Assembly (NCBI GenBank): GCA_045596385.1
Contig: JAZOCC010000024.1
Coordinates: 186,001-250,000, forward strand
DNA: 64,000 nt
Direction: 5' to 3'
Origin: SIG307 sp045596385
GTDB lineage: Bacteria > Bacillota > Clostridia > Lachnospirales > Lachnospiraceae
Shown: piece after piece, positions 16,530-26,400 of the stretch
How the letters are laid out: the number at the start of each line of letters is the position of its first letter
Position numbering within the stretch: position 1 is the stretch's first letter
Program-made: the position numbers and the translations under genes
Notes under the pieces: model-generated
What the model was told of the DNA's origin: nothing
Databases searched by the model: none
The model's input: only the letters and a program-made list of their open reading frames with translations

Positions 16530-18551
16530 TTATACATCAAGCTTCGCGTAGCGTGCTTCTTCCATAATGAAAGCACGGCGCGGCGGAACGTTATTACTCA
16601 TAAGTAATGTGGTGACTTCATCGGCTTCCACGGTATCGCTGATGGATACCTGGGCGAGAATACGGGTCTCCGGGTTAAGGGTAGTCTCCCAAAGCTGGTC
16701 CGCATCCATTTCACCTAAGCCCTTGTAACGCTGCAGGTCCAGAATCTTTTTACCTTCCTTACGGAACTTTTCTAATTCGAAATCGTTGAACAAATACTTT
16801 TCGTTTTTGGACTTTTTGCCTTTGCCTTTTGCTTTGGACTTTTTGGCACCCTTTGCGGCTTTGCCGGTATCGGCGTCGGAGGAAGAAGCATCGGAGGCAT
16901 CTTCTTCAGAACCGCCCTCCGTATCCTCGTAGGTCACCTTATAAAGCGGCGGAAGACCACGGTATACCTTGCCCTCTAAAATCAGCTCCGGCATAAAACG
17001 GTAGAAGAAGGTGAGAAGCAGGGTGCTGATGTGGGCACCGTCCACGTCGGCATCGGTTAAAATAATAATCTTGTCGAAGCGAAGCTTCGTAATATCGAAA
17101 TCGTCACTGATACCGCAACCGAAGGCTGCAATCATGGACTTGATTTCGTTGTTGACCAAAATCTTATCAAGGGTTGCTTTTTCTACATTTAAAATCTTAC
17201 CGCGAAGCGGAAGTACCGCCTGGGTCTTACGGTTTCGTGCGGTCTTTACGGTACCGCCTGCGGAATCACCCTCGACGATGTAGAGCTCGCATTCCTCCGG
17301 TTTTTTTGAGGAACAGGCAGCCAGCTTACTCTTAAAGTCCACGTCCTGCAGCTGCTTTAATACCGCATTGCGGGCTTTGTCGCCTGCCTTACGGGCGTTG
17401 TAAGACTTCATGGAATTCTCCAAAACGGCCTTTAATTCTTCCACGTTTTTATCGAAATACCGGGTTACTTCGCCGGTGAAAACATCCTCCACCGCCACCT
17501 TTGCATCGGTGTTACCGAGCTTCGTTTTGGTCTGGCCTTCGAACTGAGGGTCCGGATGCTTAATGGAAATGATGGCAAAGAGACCGTTACGGATATCTTT
17601 ACCGTCAAAGTTTTCATCCTTATCCTTTAAGATACCCAGCTCTCTTGCGTACTGGTTCATGACACGGGTCAGCGCAGTCTTAAAACCGGTCACCAGAGTA
17701 CCGCCGTCTACCACGTTAATACGGTTACAGTAGGAGTTAATCTGCTCCTGGTAGCTGTCGGTGTACTGGAATGCTACCTCCACCTCGATGTCGCCGCTTT
17801 TTCCTTCGATGTAAATCGGTTCCGGATGAAGCTTGTTTGTCTCGCGGGTCAGGTAGGTAACAAAGCTCTTAATACCGAATTCTTCGTAGTAGGTCAGCTC
17901 TTCTCCCGCAATTTTATCCTTAAATACAATGGTCAGTCCCTTATTAAGATAAGCGACTTCCTTTAATTTCTTGCGAATAATGTCTGTCTTAAACTCCACG
18001 GTTTCGAAAATGGTCGGGTCCGGATAGAAGAGAACCTTGGTACCGGTGTCGGACTTGCGGCAGCTTCCCACCACCGGCAAAAGACCGTTTTCCAGAGGCG
18101 TAACAATATGACCGCCGTCTCGGTATTCGTCCCGGTAAACCTTGCCGTCCTTTTTGATTTCTACCACCATTTTGGAGGACAGGGCGTTCACAACGGACGC
18201 ACCGACACCGTGGAGACCGCCGGAGACCTTGTAGGCTCCGCCTCCGAACTTACCGCCGGCATGAAGGATGGTATATACAACACGGGCCGTCGGGATGTGC
18301 TTTGTCGGATGAATATCCACCGGCACACCTCGGCCGTTATCCGTAATGGAAATACCGCCGTCCTTTTGCAATTCAATTTCTATGCGGTCACAGTGCCCGC
18401 CCAAATGCTCATCGATACCGTTATCTAAAATCTCCCAAATAAGGTGATGAAGGCCGCGGCTTCCGGTGCTTCCGATGTACATACCCGGACGCTTTCGTAC
18501 CGCTTCCAGACCTTCCAATACAACTATCTGACTGCCGTTATATTGTTCCAT
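16530..18551 (-). CDS. parE: DNA topoisomerase IV subunit B (ParE)
   Basis: A protein of 673 residues. The GHKL ATPase has DNGIDEH, DNGRGVPVDIHPT and SGGLHGVGASVVNALS. The transducer domain follows, then the TOPRIM domain with IVEGDSAGG and DADVDGAHI, and a C-terminal PLYK...YKGLGEMD block. Between TOPRIM and the last block there is a low-complexity insert of about 50 residues, first acidic/serine and then Lys/Ala/Gly-rich (about residues 545-590). It is probably disordered and able to bind nucleic acid. It is the first gene of a parE-parC operon. Confidence 0.93.
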   Translation of the reverse strand: MEQYNGSQIVVLEGLEAVRKRPGMYIGSTGSRGLHHLIWEILDNGIDEHLGGHCDRIEIELQKDGGISITDNGRGVPVDIHPTKHIPTARVVYTILHAGGKFGGGAYKVSGGLHGVGASVVNALSSKMVVEIKKDGKVYRDEYRDGGHIVTPLENGLLPVVGSCRKSDTGTKVLFYPDPTIFETVEFKTDIIRKKLKEVAYLNKGLTIVFKDKIAGEELTYYEEFGIKSFVTYLTRETNKLHPEPIYIEGKSGDIEVEVAFQYTDSYQEQINSYCNRINVVDGGTLVTGFKTALTRVMNQYARELGILKDKDENFDGKDIRNGLFAIISIKHPDPQFEGQTKTKLGNTDAKVAVEDVFTGEVTRYFDKNVEELKAVLENSMKSYNARKAGDKARNAVLKQLQDVDFKSKLAACSSKKPEECELYIVEGDSAGGTVKTARNRKTQAVLPLRGKILNVEKATLDKILVNNEIKSMIAAFGCGISDDFDITKLRFDKIIILTDADVDGAHISTLLLTFFYRFMPELILEGKVYRGLPPLYKVTYEDTEGGSEEDASDASSSDADTGKAAKGAKKSKAKGKGKKSKNEKYLFNDFELEKFRKEGKKILDLQRYKGLGEMDADQLWETTLNPETRILAQVSISDTVEADEVTTLLMSNNVPPRRAFIMEEARYAKLDV

Positions 18552-18589
18552 AGCCTGACTCCTTTTCTATATATAGTGGTTTTATGTTT

Positions 18590-18618
18590 AGTATAGCAAT
18601 CTTTGGGAAGAAATGCAA
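18590..18618 (-). promoter_or_regulatory. Sigma-A promoter of parE-parC
   Basis: On the minus strand TTGCAT, a 17-base spacer and TATACT; the -10 is at 18590-18595, about 40 bases before the parE start. Confidence 0.65.
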
Positions 18619-18633
18619 ATAAATTCTTCGGGG

Positions 18634-19968
18634 TTACAGCCCCTTTTCTTTTAATTCTTGTACAAGCGTTATATACCATTCCCGTACATCAAAGCCCTTG
18701 ATGTTTTCACGGTTTAAGTCAATGACGTCGCCATGGGAGATACCACGTTTTCCGGTGGTGGTAAGGAAGGTATAGTTTTCGCCGAAGCGGAAGGAATCTT
18801 CCCCCACCAGACCGTCGTTGGCACCGTCAAAGTATTTCACCAAAGGATAAGAGAAATTTAACGGGAACTTGCCGCCGGTGGCGCAGTTTAGCTTAGAGCC
18901 TACGCTTTGGCAGTAAATACCTTCCGGTACAGGGAGGGAATCGGTCAGTGTGCGTACCCGTTCGGAGGTTAAATCGCTTACCGCAGCCATAAAATCGGGA
19001 TTCGGATCGCCGATTTTATGAAGCACCTTATTGTAGGTAAGGGCAATCTTTTCTTTGGCGGCGGAAGGCACCTTTTCCAATAAATAGTCCGCAAACTGAC
19101 ATCCCCGGTGAGGTGTATTGATGGTGGTTAAAGATGCGACACAGTCCCCGATGCCGCAGTGCTCGATGGCGTAGCGGCAGTCCAAGCCGCCCTTTGAGTG
19201 GGCGATGATGTTGACTTTTTCACAGCCGGTTTCGGCGACGATTTGTTTGATACGTTCCGCGAGCTCTTCTGCGCTGTCGGCAACGGATGCGGCGGATTGG
19301 TGGTTTCCGTAAAATACGGTGGCACCGTTTGACAGCAGCTCCTTCGGAATTCGTCCCCAGTAGTTGAAGTTAACGGAATCCCGAAAGAACACGCCGTGTA
19401 CCAGGAAAAGCGGGTATTTGGTGCGGCAGACCTGTTCGTCCCTACGGGCAAGGTTACGCTCGTGAAGGGCAGTTTCGCAGGTGATTTCCACGGAAACCGT
19501 ACGGATGATTTTGCCGAGGAAATATAAATTCACAGGAGGAATCATACCAAAGACGGCACCTAATATACGGAGCTTGATACCGAGCTGGACGGAAGTGAGG
19601 TAAACGCAAAGAATTCCGTTCCAGAAAATAAGTGCTTCCACCAGGGTACAAAGCAAAATGCCGAGAAGGGCCTTCGCCCAGTTCGCATAGAGGGAAGAAA
19701 ACAGGGCATATAACTGAAGCGTGACGGAACCGACGGTAGAAAGAAGAAAAATTTTCAAACAGGCCAGACCGTGATTGCAGACGCGGAATTTAAAGTTCGG
19801 ATAGCGGCGACAGGAAATCAGGGGGAGTGCATTGGCCGCCAGGAAAAAAAGCACGATCAGAGGCGTCGGGAACGGACAGTATGCGGTGAGCAGGTACGCG
19901 TTCGCAGCGATAAATATCAGTACGGTGCATAAAATATGAAGCAGCATATCGGTGAGCTTTCGTATCAT
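18634..19968 (-). CDS. Membrane-anchored alpha/beta-hydrolase lipase
   Basis: A protein of 444 residues. The first about 165 residues hold around five membrane helices. An alpha/beta-hydrolase domain follows, with the oxyanion segment LFLVHGVFFRD (about 187-197), the nucleophile elbow AHSKGG with Ser258, Asp in FDGANDGLVGEDS, and His in RGISHGDVID. This is the pattern of class-2 type triacylglycerol lipases. The substrate could be membrane lipid or a short-chain ester. ATG 19968 has AGGAGAT upstream. It is transcribed toward the parE promoter, with only a weak GGGG/CCCC hairpin after its stop. Confidence 0.82.
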   Translation of the reverse strand: MIRKLTDMLLHILCTVLIFIAANAYLLTAYCPFPTPLIVLFFLAANALPLISCRRYPNFKFRVCNHGLACLKIFLLSTVGSVTLQLYALFSSLYANWAKALLGILLCTLVEALIFWNGILCVYLTSVQLGIKLRILGAVFGMIPPVNLYFLGKIIRTVSVEITCETALHERNLARRDEQVCRTKYPLFLVHGVFFRDSVNFNYWGRIPKELLSNGATVFYGNHQSAASVADSAEELAERIKQIVAETGCEKVNIIAHSKGGLDCRYAIEHCGIGDCVASLTTINTPHRGCQFADYLLEKVPSAAKEKIALTYNKVLHKIGDPNPDFMAAVSDLTSERVRTLTDSLPVPEGIYCQSVGSKLNCATGGKFPLNFSYPLVKYFDGANDGLVGEDSFRFGENYTFLTTTGKRGISHGDVIDLNRENIKGFDVREWYITLVQELKEKGL

Positions 19969-20161
19969 TTGTATCTCCTACAGTTTTCTTTTTGATGGGT
20001 ATTATTGTATCATGTTTTTGCAAACGGAACAATAGCCGGAATCTATGTGCGCGGCAGGAGGAAGGAGCGAAGCGGAGGAATAGGACTATTTTCTTATGAA
20101 TTTTTATTAAGCTCTTATGGATAAACGTACGATATAAAGATGTGAATAGGAGGGCATTACT

Positions 20162-21013
20162 ATGCGTATAGAACAGGAAACGAGAAATTTTTATGTGGGG
20201 AATCTGAGGCAGGCGGAGCAGAAAACTCCGGAAGAAGTGGCAGAGAATTTGAAAAACGGAAGAGTATTTTCCGGAAAAGTACAGTTTCCGCAGGATAAGA
20301 TTGCGGAGCGTCGTAAGGCTGCCCAGGAGAAGGCCATGAGCATTGTTAAGGCTGCCTTTGCGGGAGAGCAGATTGTGGACGCAAGTGTGGAGGAAATGGA
20401 GAACAGTCTGGAAAAGGGAAAGGATGAGATGGTAGCCGCAAAGGCGGAGATGAACCGGATTGCGGAAGAAAAGGAAAAGTTAAAAGGAAACAATTTCTTA
20501 AGCTCCGAGGAGTATGAAAAGGAACTTGCGGAATTAAATAAAGCAGAGGGGCATTTTAAAGGAATTATCGAAAACAGTAAAAAGTACGAGGACCGTACCC
20601 TTCAGGCGTTGTCGGACATTAAGATTGAACGTGCCAAGTCCAATCCGATGGTGACCGCAGGCAAGGAGGCGGAAGCTTCTTTGGCGGCTGACGGTAAGGA
20701 AATTGTCAATATGCTGTTTGAGGAAGCAAAGGAGCATATGGAGACGGAGCTCGAGGAGATGCAGAAGGCAGCGGAAGAGAAGGCGGCCGAGGAAAAGGAA
20801 CTGGAAGAGCGCATCGAAGAGATGAGAGCCGAGAAGAAGGAAGAAAAAGAGACCGAGACGCCTGCTGTGGAGCAGCTTGAAAAGTCCACCAGACGCATGG
20901 TAAAGATTGCGGAAACCGGGGACGCTATCCAGAAGGAACTTAAGAATGTGGTAGACCGTATGAAGCTGGATCTTGAAGATTTAAAGGGCGCAGCGGTGGA
21001 CCAGGAGATATAA
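20162..21013 (+). CDS. Long coiled-coil protein of unknown function
   Basis: A soluble protein of 283 residues with no signal peptide. It is dominated by Glu/Lys/Ala helices with strong coiled-coil character (about residues 75-250), including a run of glutamates near residues 200-235. The N-terminus (about 1-50) is less charged and may be a small folded region. AGGAGGG precedes the ATG. No enzymatic motif is visible. Its neighbours downstream are membrane proteases, but the 51-base gap and lack of shared motifs give no clear functional link. Confidence 0.75.
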   Translation: MRIEQETRNFYVGNLRQAEQKTPEEVAENLKNGRVFSGKVQFPQDKIAERRKAAQEKAMSIVKAAFAGEQIVDASVEEMENSLEKGKDEMVAAKAEMNRIAEEKEKLKGNNFLSSEEYEKELAELNKAEGHFKGIIENSKKYEDRTLQALSDIKIERAKSNPMVTAGKEAEASLAADGKEIVNMLFEEAKEHMETELEEMQKAAEEKAAEEKELEERIEEMRAEKKEEKETETPAVEQLEKSTRRMVKIAETGDAIQKELKNVVDRMKLDLEDLKGAAVDQEI

Positions 21014-21064
21014 CATAAGCGGTTTTGGCGCGGCAAAATACAAAACAGTATAAGGGAAACGAAT

Positions 21065-21715
21065 ATGGCGAAAAGTGACAATACAAGACAGCTGACAAAG
21101 GCAGAACAACAACGGAAGGATTTTTTTGAAGCAGAGTCTGAACGGCTTGCGAAACAAGGGTATGAACGGAAGGATTTGACTTTTGGTGTTGCGGAGGCAA
21201 ATGCTAAGGCGATTATAGTGACATTGCCGATTATTCTGCCGTTCGTTCTGGCGTACCGTATAATGTGGGGCAAAGGAAAACTGGACCTACCGTGGTGGGG
21301 CTTTTTGTTGGGGCTGGCGATATTAATTGCTTTGATTGTAGTACATGAGCTCATTCACGGAGCGGTATTTGCCTGCTTTGCAAAGGAGGGGGGTCGTTCG
21401 GTGGCCTTTGGTGTGATATGGAGTATGCTGACTCCGTATTGTACCTGCAGGGAATCCTTAAAGCGGAAGCACTATATGCTGGCGATTCTGGCACCGACGG
21501 TAGTGCTTGGCATCCTTCCGGCAGTAGTGGCACTGACCATCGGTTCCTGGGAAATGATGTTAATCGGAGTATTGATGGTTCTCGGCGGCGGAGGCGATAT
21601 TATGTGTGCGTTTAAGCTGGCGACATACCGCACCAAGGGAAAGGATTGTATGTTTTTTGACCACCCGTACGAGGTGGGACTTGCGGTGTTTGAACGGGAA
21701 GGAGCATGCAGATGA
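21065..21715 (+). CDS. DUF3267 putative membrane zinc metalloprotease
   Basis: A protein of 216 residues with four or five membrane helices. The zinc-binding HELIH motif (about residues 94-98) lies in the second helix, as in the DUF3267 family of predicted site-2-type proteases. The first 40 residues are charged and cytoplasmic. It overlaps the next gene by an ATGA junction, so the two are translationally coupled, and the pair may act on shared or sequential membrane substrates. Confidence 0.82.
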   Translation: MAKSDNTRQLTKAEQQRKDFFEAESERLAKQGYERKDLTFGVAEANAKAIIVTLPIILPFVLAYRIMWGKGKLDLPWWGFLLGLAILIALIVVHELIHGAVFACFAKEGGRSVAFGVIWSMLTPYCTCRESLKRKHYMLAILAPTVVLGILPAVVALTIGSWEMMLIGVLMVLGGGGDIMCAFKLATYRTKGKDCMFFDHPYEVGLAVFEREGACR

Positions 21716-22611
21716 AGAAGTTTTTTATCGGTTTATTAAAGGGGCTGGGCTATTTTGCGATTTATTTCGGTATGCAGCTTTTGGTAACGACGGTATATTC
21801 GATTGTGGGTATGGTGCCGATTGCGATAAAATACTCTATGAACTACCAAAATGTATTTAAGCCGGAAGTTTTTGGACAATACATGGAAGATGTTATGCAG
21901 GTAGTCATTGATTCCGCTATGCCGTCTGTGATTATTTCCGGAATTCTGACCATCGGTGTACTGTGGTTGATTTTTGTTTGCAGAAAGAAGAAGTTTGCGC
22001 AGGAAATTTGTCTGAGGAAGCTGCAACCGGCCAGAATTGCACCGATTGTGCTGATGGGTCTTAGTCTGAATGTAGTAACCGGTCTGGTGCTTTCTTTTAT
22101 ACCGGAGGAGTGGATGAGCGCTTATGAAGAGACCTCTTCCATGGTTATGTCGGATAATGTGGTATTGCTGGTGATCGGCTCGACGATTATGGCACCGATT
22201 ATCGAGGAGATTATTTTCCGTGGACTGGCTTACACCCGTATGAAGAAGGGAATGCCGACGGCAGCGGCGGTGCTGTTATCCTCCGCTCTGTTCGGCGTGG
22301 CACATGGTCAGTGGGTCTGGATGCTGTATGCCTTTGCTTTCGGTCTGGTGTTAGTCTGGGTATTCGAGCGGAGCAAATCCCTGCTTGCCAATATATTGTT
22401 GCATCTGAGCTATAACGGCTGTGCCATGCTGCAGATGTTGATTCCGGAGGATGCACCGGAGACGGTATGGATGGGAATCAATATTGCTTCCGTAGCGGTT
22501 GCGGCAATCAGTATTTTCTGGTTTGCAAAGCTGCCGAAGGCGGAAGGCCCGGCAGTGGAAGCGGTTGCTGAGACTGTTGCGGTTGCAACGGAGGTATCCG
22601 AATCCTTATAA
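21712..22611 (+). CDS. CPBP-family intramembrane glutamic protease (Rce1/Abi-like)
   Basis: A protein of 299 residues with about eight membrane helices. The CPBP motifs are EEIIFRG (about residue 165), FGVAHG and HLSYNG. Members act as type II CAAX-type or bacteriocin-immunity proteases. The start is ATG 21712, seven bases after GGAAGGAG; the ATG at 21706 is too close to the ribosome site. The tail after the last helix is an Ala/Val/Glu repeat-like segment of no evident function. Confidence 0.87.
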   Translation: MKKFFIGLLKGLGYFAIYFGMQLLVTTVYSIVGMVPIAIKYSMNYQNVFKPEVFGQYMEDVMQVVIDSAMPSVIISGILTIGVLWLIFVCRKKKFAQEICLRKLQPARIAPIVLMGLSLNVVTGLVLSFIPEEWMSAYEETSSMVMSDNVVLLVIGSTIMAPIIEEIIFRGLAYTRMKKGMPTAAAVLLSSALFGVAHGQWVWMLYAFAFGLVLVWVFERSKSLLANILLHLSYNGCAMLQMLIPEDAPETVWMGINIASVAVAAISIFWFAKLPKAEGPAVEAVAETVAVATEVSESL

Positions 22612-22640
22612 ATTACAATTTAACATATTTTTCACAGGAA

Positions 22641-22671
22641 AAGGGCGGTGTGATTGGTTGACACCGCCCTT
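22641..22671 (+). terminator. GC-rich hairpin after the protease pair
   Basis: A perfect 11-base-pair stem (22641-22651 with 22661-22671), loop of 9. The U-tract is poor (TAAAAGTATTTAT), so termination may be factor-assisted. Confidence 0.55.
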
Positions 22672-22723
22672 AAAAGTATTTATAATAGAATCGGTTAAGT
22701 CTGTGTAAAGGAGATTGGTTGTT

Positions 22724-23419
22724 ATGACCGAGTACAAATACGAAACACATTTGCATACATGTCAGGGAAGCGCCTGCGGACATCTGACCGGTGCGGAACA
22801 GGCGGATTTATATAAAGGGTTCGGCTATACCGGGATTGTGGTAACCGACCACTTTTTTAACGGAAACTGCGCAATTCCGAGGAACTTGCCGTGGAAGGAG
22901 CGGGTGGAACGGTTTTGTGCCGGATACCGTAGTGCGAAAAAACGGGGCGATGAAATCGGCCTGCAGGTGTTTTTCGGTTTGGAGACCAATTTTGCGGGAC
23001 AGGAGTTTTTGTTGTACGGCTTATCCGAGGAGTGGTTAAAGGGGCAGGAGGATATGCTGTCCTGGAGCCCGAAGGAGCAGTTTGAGAAGGTGACTGCCGC
23101 AGGAGGATTTGTGGTGCAGGCCCATCCGTACCGTGAGGCACCGTACATTCCGGAGGTAAAGCTGTATCCGGACTGCTGTGAGGCCTTTGAAATCAGCAAT
23201 GCGTTAAATTCCGCCAGAGGCGAAGGGTTTAACGAAAAGGCGGCAGCTTATGCGGCAGAGCACGGGATTCACGGTACCGGAGGCTCGGATGCCCACGGCA
23301 GGGTACAACTGCGGGGCGGTATGATTTTTGAGAAGAAGTGGGAGAGCATTGCGGATTACATCGGGGCGGTACGAAACGGTACCGGTTACCGCATTATTAC
23401 GGATTTTGTAGAAATGTAA
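22724..23419 (+). CDS. PHP-domain phosphoesterase
   Basis: A protein of 231 residues. The polymerase-histidinol-phosphatase metal site is complete: HLHT at the N-terminus, a glutamate in FGLETN, a histidine in QAHPYRE, and SDAHG near the C-terminus. Such proteins hydrolyse phosphoesters of small molecules or nucleotides. The start is ATG 22724 after AAAGGAG. It is followed 22 bases later by the teichoic-acid-type fusion gene and could be co-transcribed with it. A role in phosphopolymer or sugar-phosphate metabolism is possible but only inferred. Confidence 0.82.
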   Translation: MTEYKYETHLHTCQGSACGHLTGAEQADLYKGFGYTGIVVTDHFFNGNCAIPRNLPWKERVERFCAGYRSAKKRGDEIGLQVFFGLETNFAGQEFLLYGLSEEWLKGQEDMLSWSPKEQFEKVTAAGGFVVQAHPYREAPYIPEVKLYPDCCEAFEISNALNSARGEGFNEKAAAYAAEHGIHGTGGSDAHGRVQLRGGMIFEKKWESIADYIGAVRNGTGYRIITDFVEM

Positions 23420-23441
23420 GAGAGTGTTTCAGGAGGCTGTT

Positions 23442-26400
23442 ATGAGCTTTTTAAAGATATTAAAGAAAAAAAAGTCGGCGCTTAGACGAGCACGCATTCA
23501 GCGAAATAAAGCATGGGGAAGATATTATCGTTTTTGGGACCGGGCGCGTGGACTTTCGATTTTTAAAAGAAAATGTCTGGCATGTCCCATAGACCCGAAT
23601 CTTGTTGTATTTGAGGCTTTTAAGGGAAAGCAGTATACCTGTAGCCCGAAAGCGTTGTTTGAGGAAATGGTGCAAAATCCGGCCTATGCAGGCTATCGTC
23701 TCGTATGGTCCTTTTCCGGCGCTGTCATAAAGAAATACGAGTTTTTAAAGGAATATAGAAATGTAACGTTGGTGAAAAAAGGCTCAGAAAAGTACTATGA
23801 GGTTATGGCTACCGCAAAGTACCGTGTGACCAATTCCACTAACCCGAAGACGATTCCGGTGCGCAAGGGGCAGATTTATATCCAGACCTGGCACGGTACA
23901 CCACTGAAGCGTCTGGGCTGTGATATCGTTCTGGAGGGCAACGGTTCCCAGAGTGTCAAAGAGATTCACAAGATGTACCGGGAAGAGGCAGACCAGTTTT
24001 CCTATCTGCTTTCTCCGTCTGCCTATACTTCCGAAAAGCTGGCGTCCGCTTATGCATTAACGGAGGAAGAAAAGAAGAATAAGCTCATTGAGCTGGGATA
24101 TCCGCGGAATGTATTTTTGTTTAAGTATACCGAGGAGGATGTAGAGCGGATTAAGGAGTCCCTGCGGCTTCCGAAGGATAAAAAGATTATTTTGTATGCA
24201 CCGACCTTCCGTGATAAGACCTACGAGTACGGCAAGGGCTTTGAGTATCAGGTGGCATTGGATATGGAGCGTCTGCAGAAGCGTTTTGGCGATACGGCCT
24301 GTGTACTGTTACGTGCCCACTACTTTGCCAATATGGAGTTTGATGCGGAGAAGTACAGAGGCTTTTTGTTTGATGTGTCCGATTACGGTGACATCAACCA
24401 TCTGTATGTCATCAGTGATTTGCTGATGACGGACTACTCCAGCGTTATGTTTGACTATTCCATTTTGCGCCGTCCGATGATTTTCTTCATGTATGACATT
24501 GAGGAGTATCGTGGACAGCTGCGTGATTTTTATATCGAGCCGGATATTTTGCCGGGGCCGATTGTAACCACCCAGGATGCGGTGGAGGAAGAACTGGAGA
24601 AGGCATTAACGAAGCCGTTTGTATGCGACGAGCGCTACGAGGCGTTCTGTAAGAAGTTCACCTATCTGGATGATGCGGATGCGGCAAAGCGTGTACTGGC
24701 AGCCATTATTGCGCCGCAGGAATCTGCGGCACCGGTGCCGGTGGGGGTAAAACGCTACAGAAAGTGGCGCCGTCAAGTGGAACGTATCAATCGTTGGAGG
24801 AAACGAATTGCGGACGGCGGTTTGCGTCGTATGCGCTATACAAAATATCTGGATAAGCCGGTTAAGGAGCATGCCGTTTTACTGGAAAACCAGCAGGGAA
24901 AGGCGATGGACGGTAATATCTACGCTCTGCTTTGCGAGCTGGCAAAGGGAGAGGAGTACCGCGATTACACGCTGTATCTGACCTGCTTAAAGGAGAACAA
25001 AAAGAAGTTTAAGACGCAGCTTGCGGCGCTCGGCATGGAAAGAGTAAAGCTTGTGGTGCGAAATTCCACTCCTTACAACAAAATTCTGGCTACGGCGAAG
25101 TATTTGATTAACGATACCTCCTTTGTGTTCCATTTCATTAAGCGTGAGGAACAGGTGTATCTGAATACCTGGCACGGAACGCCGCTTAAGACCTTAGGTA
25201 AGAGCGTAAAGGGCGAGGCACATACCATCGGAAACGTACAGAAGAACCTTCTGGCTGCGGATTATTTGATTTTCCCGAATGAGTTTACCATGAACCGTAT
25301 GGTGGAGGACTATATGCTTCGGAATCTCGGCACCGGGGAGGCTTGGCTGACCGGCTATCCGAGAAACGAAGTGTTCCTGCAGGAGGCAGAGTGTGTACGT
25401 TTACGTAAACGCTACGGCTTGGACGGAAAGACGGTCTATGCCTTTTTACCGACCTGGCGCGGTGTGGTCGGCGGTGTGGTAAAGAAGGGACAGGTCAACG
25501 AGCTGACCGCCTATCTTACGGAGCTGGATGCGGGCCTGCCGGATAACTATGTGGTATATGTAAAGCTGCATGCCTTTAACGGTGCGGAGATGGATTTCGG
25601 CCAGTTTGCGCATATTCGTCCGTTCCCGGAGGATTGTGAAACCTACGAATTCCTGGCTGTAACCGACGGCTTAATTACCGATTACTCCAGCGTGTTTTTT
25701 GATTATGCGCTGACCCGGAATAAGATTATTTTATTTACCTATGATGAAGAGGAATACGAGGCGTCCCGCGGCTTCTATATGCCGCTGTCGGAGCTCCCGT
25801 TCCCACAGGCAAAGAAGGTAGACGAGCTGCTTTCCTTAATGCTTTCGGAGAAGAACTACGATGAAACGGCATTCTTAAAGGAATATTGTGCTTATGACCG
25901 GCCGGATGCGGCAAGCGCGATTTGCCGGAAACTGTGCCTTCGTGAGAATACGGGAATCAGGACTTGCAAGCTTCCTGATAACGGAAAGCGGAATGTAGTG
26001 ATTTTCGGCGGTGCCTTGTATAACAACGGTATTACGACCTCCCTGTTTAATCTGTTATCTCAGGTGGATAAGGAGAAGACGAATTACACGGTGTTGTATA
26101 AGACGGAGGATGTAAAGAAGCATCCGGAGGTGCTGGAACGCATTCCGGAGAGTGTGGGTTACTTGGGTTTTTCCAATGGTCTCAGCCTCAGTTTTATGGA
26201 CTTTGTGCTGTATAAGGTATGGACAAAGAAGGGTCTGGTGCCGTACGGTATCATCGAAAAGATTTCGGATAAGATTGCAAAACGGGATTCTCGCAGATTG
26301 TTTGCGGGCTGCAGAATGGATAAGCTGATTCATTTCAGCGGTTACTCCAACGATATGACCATCACCTTCCGTGGGGCATCCTGCAACAGAACCATCTATG

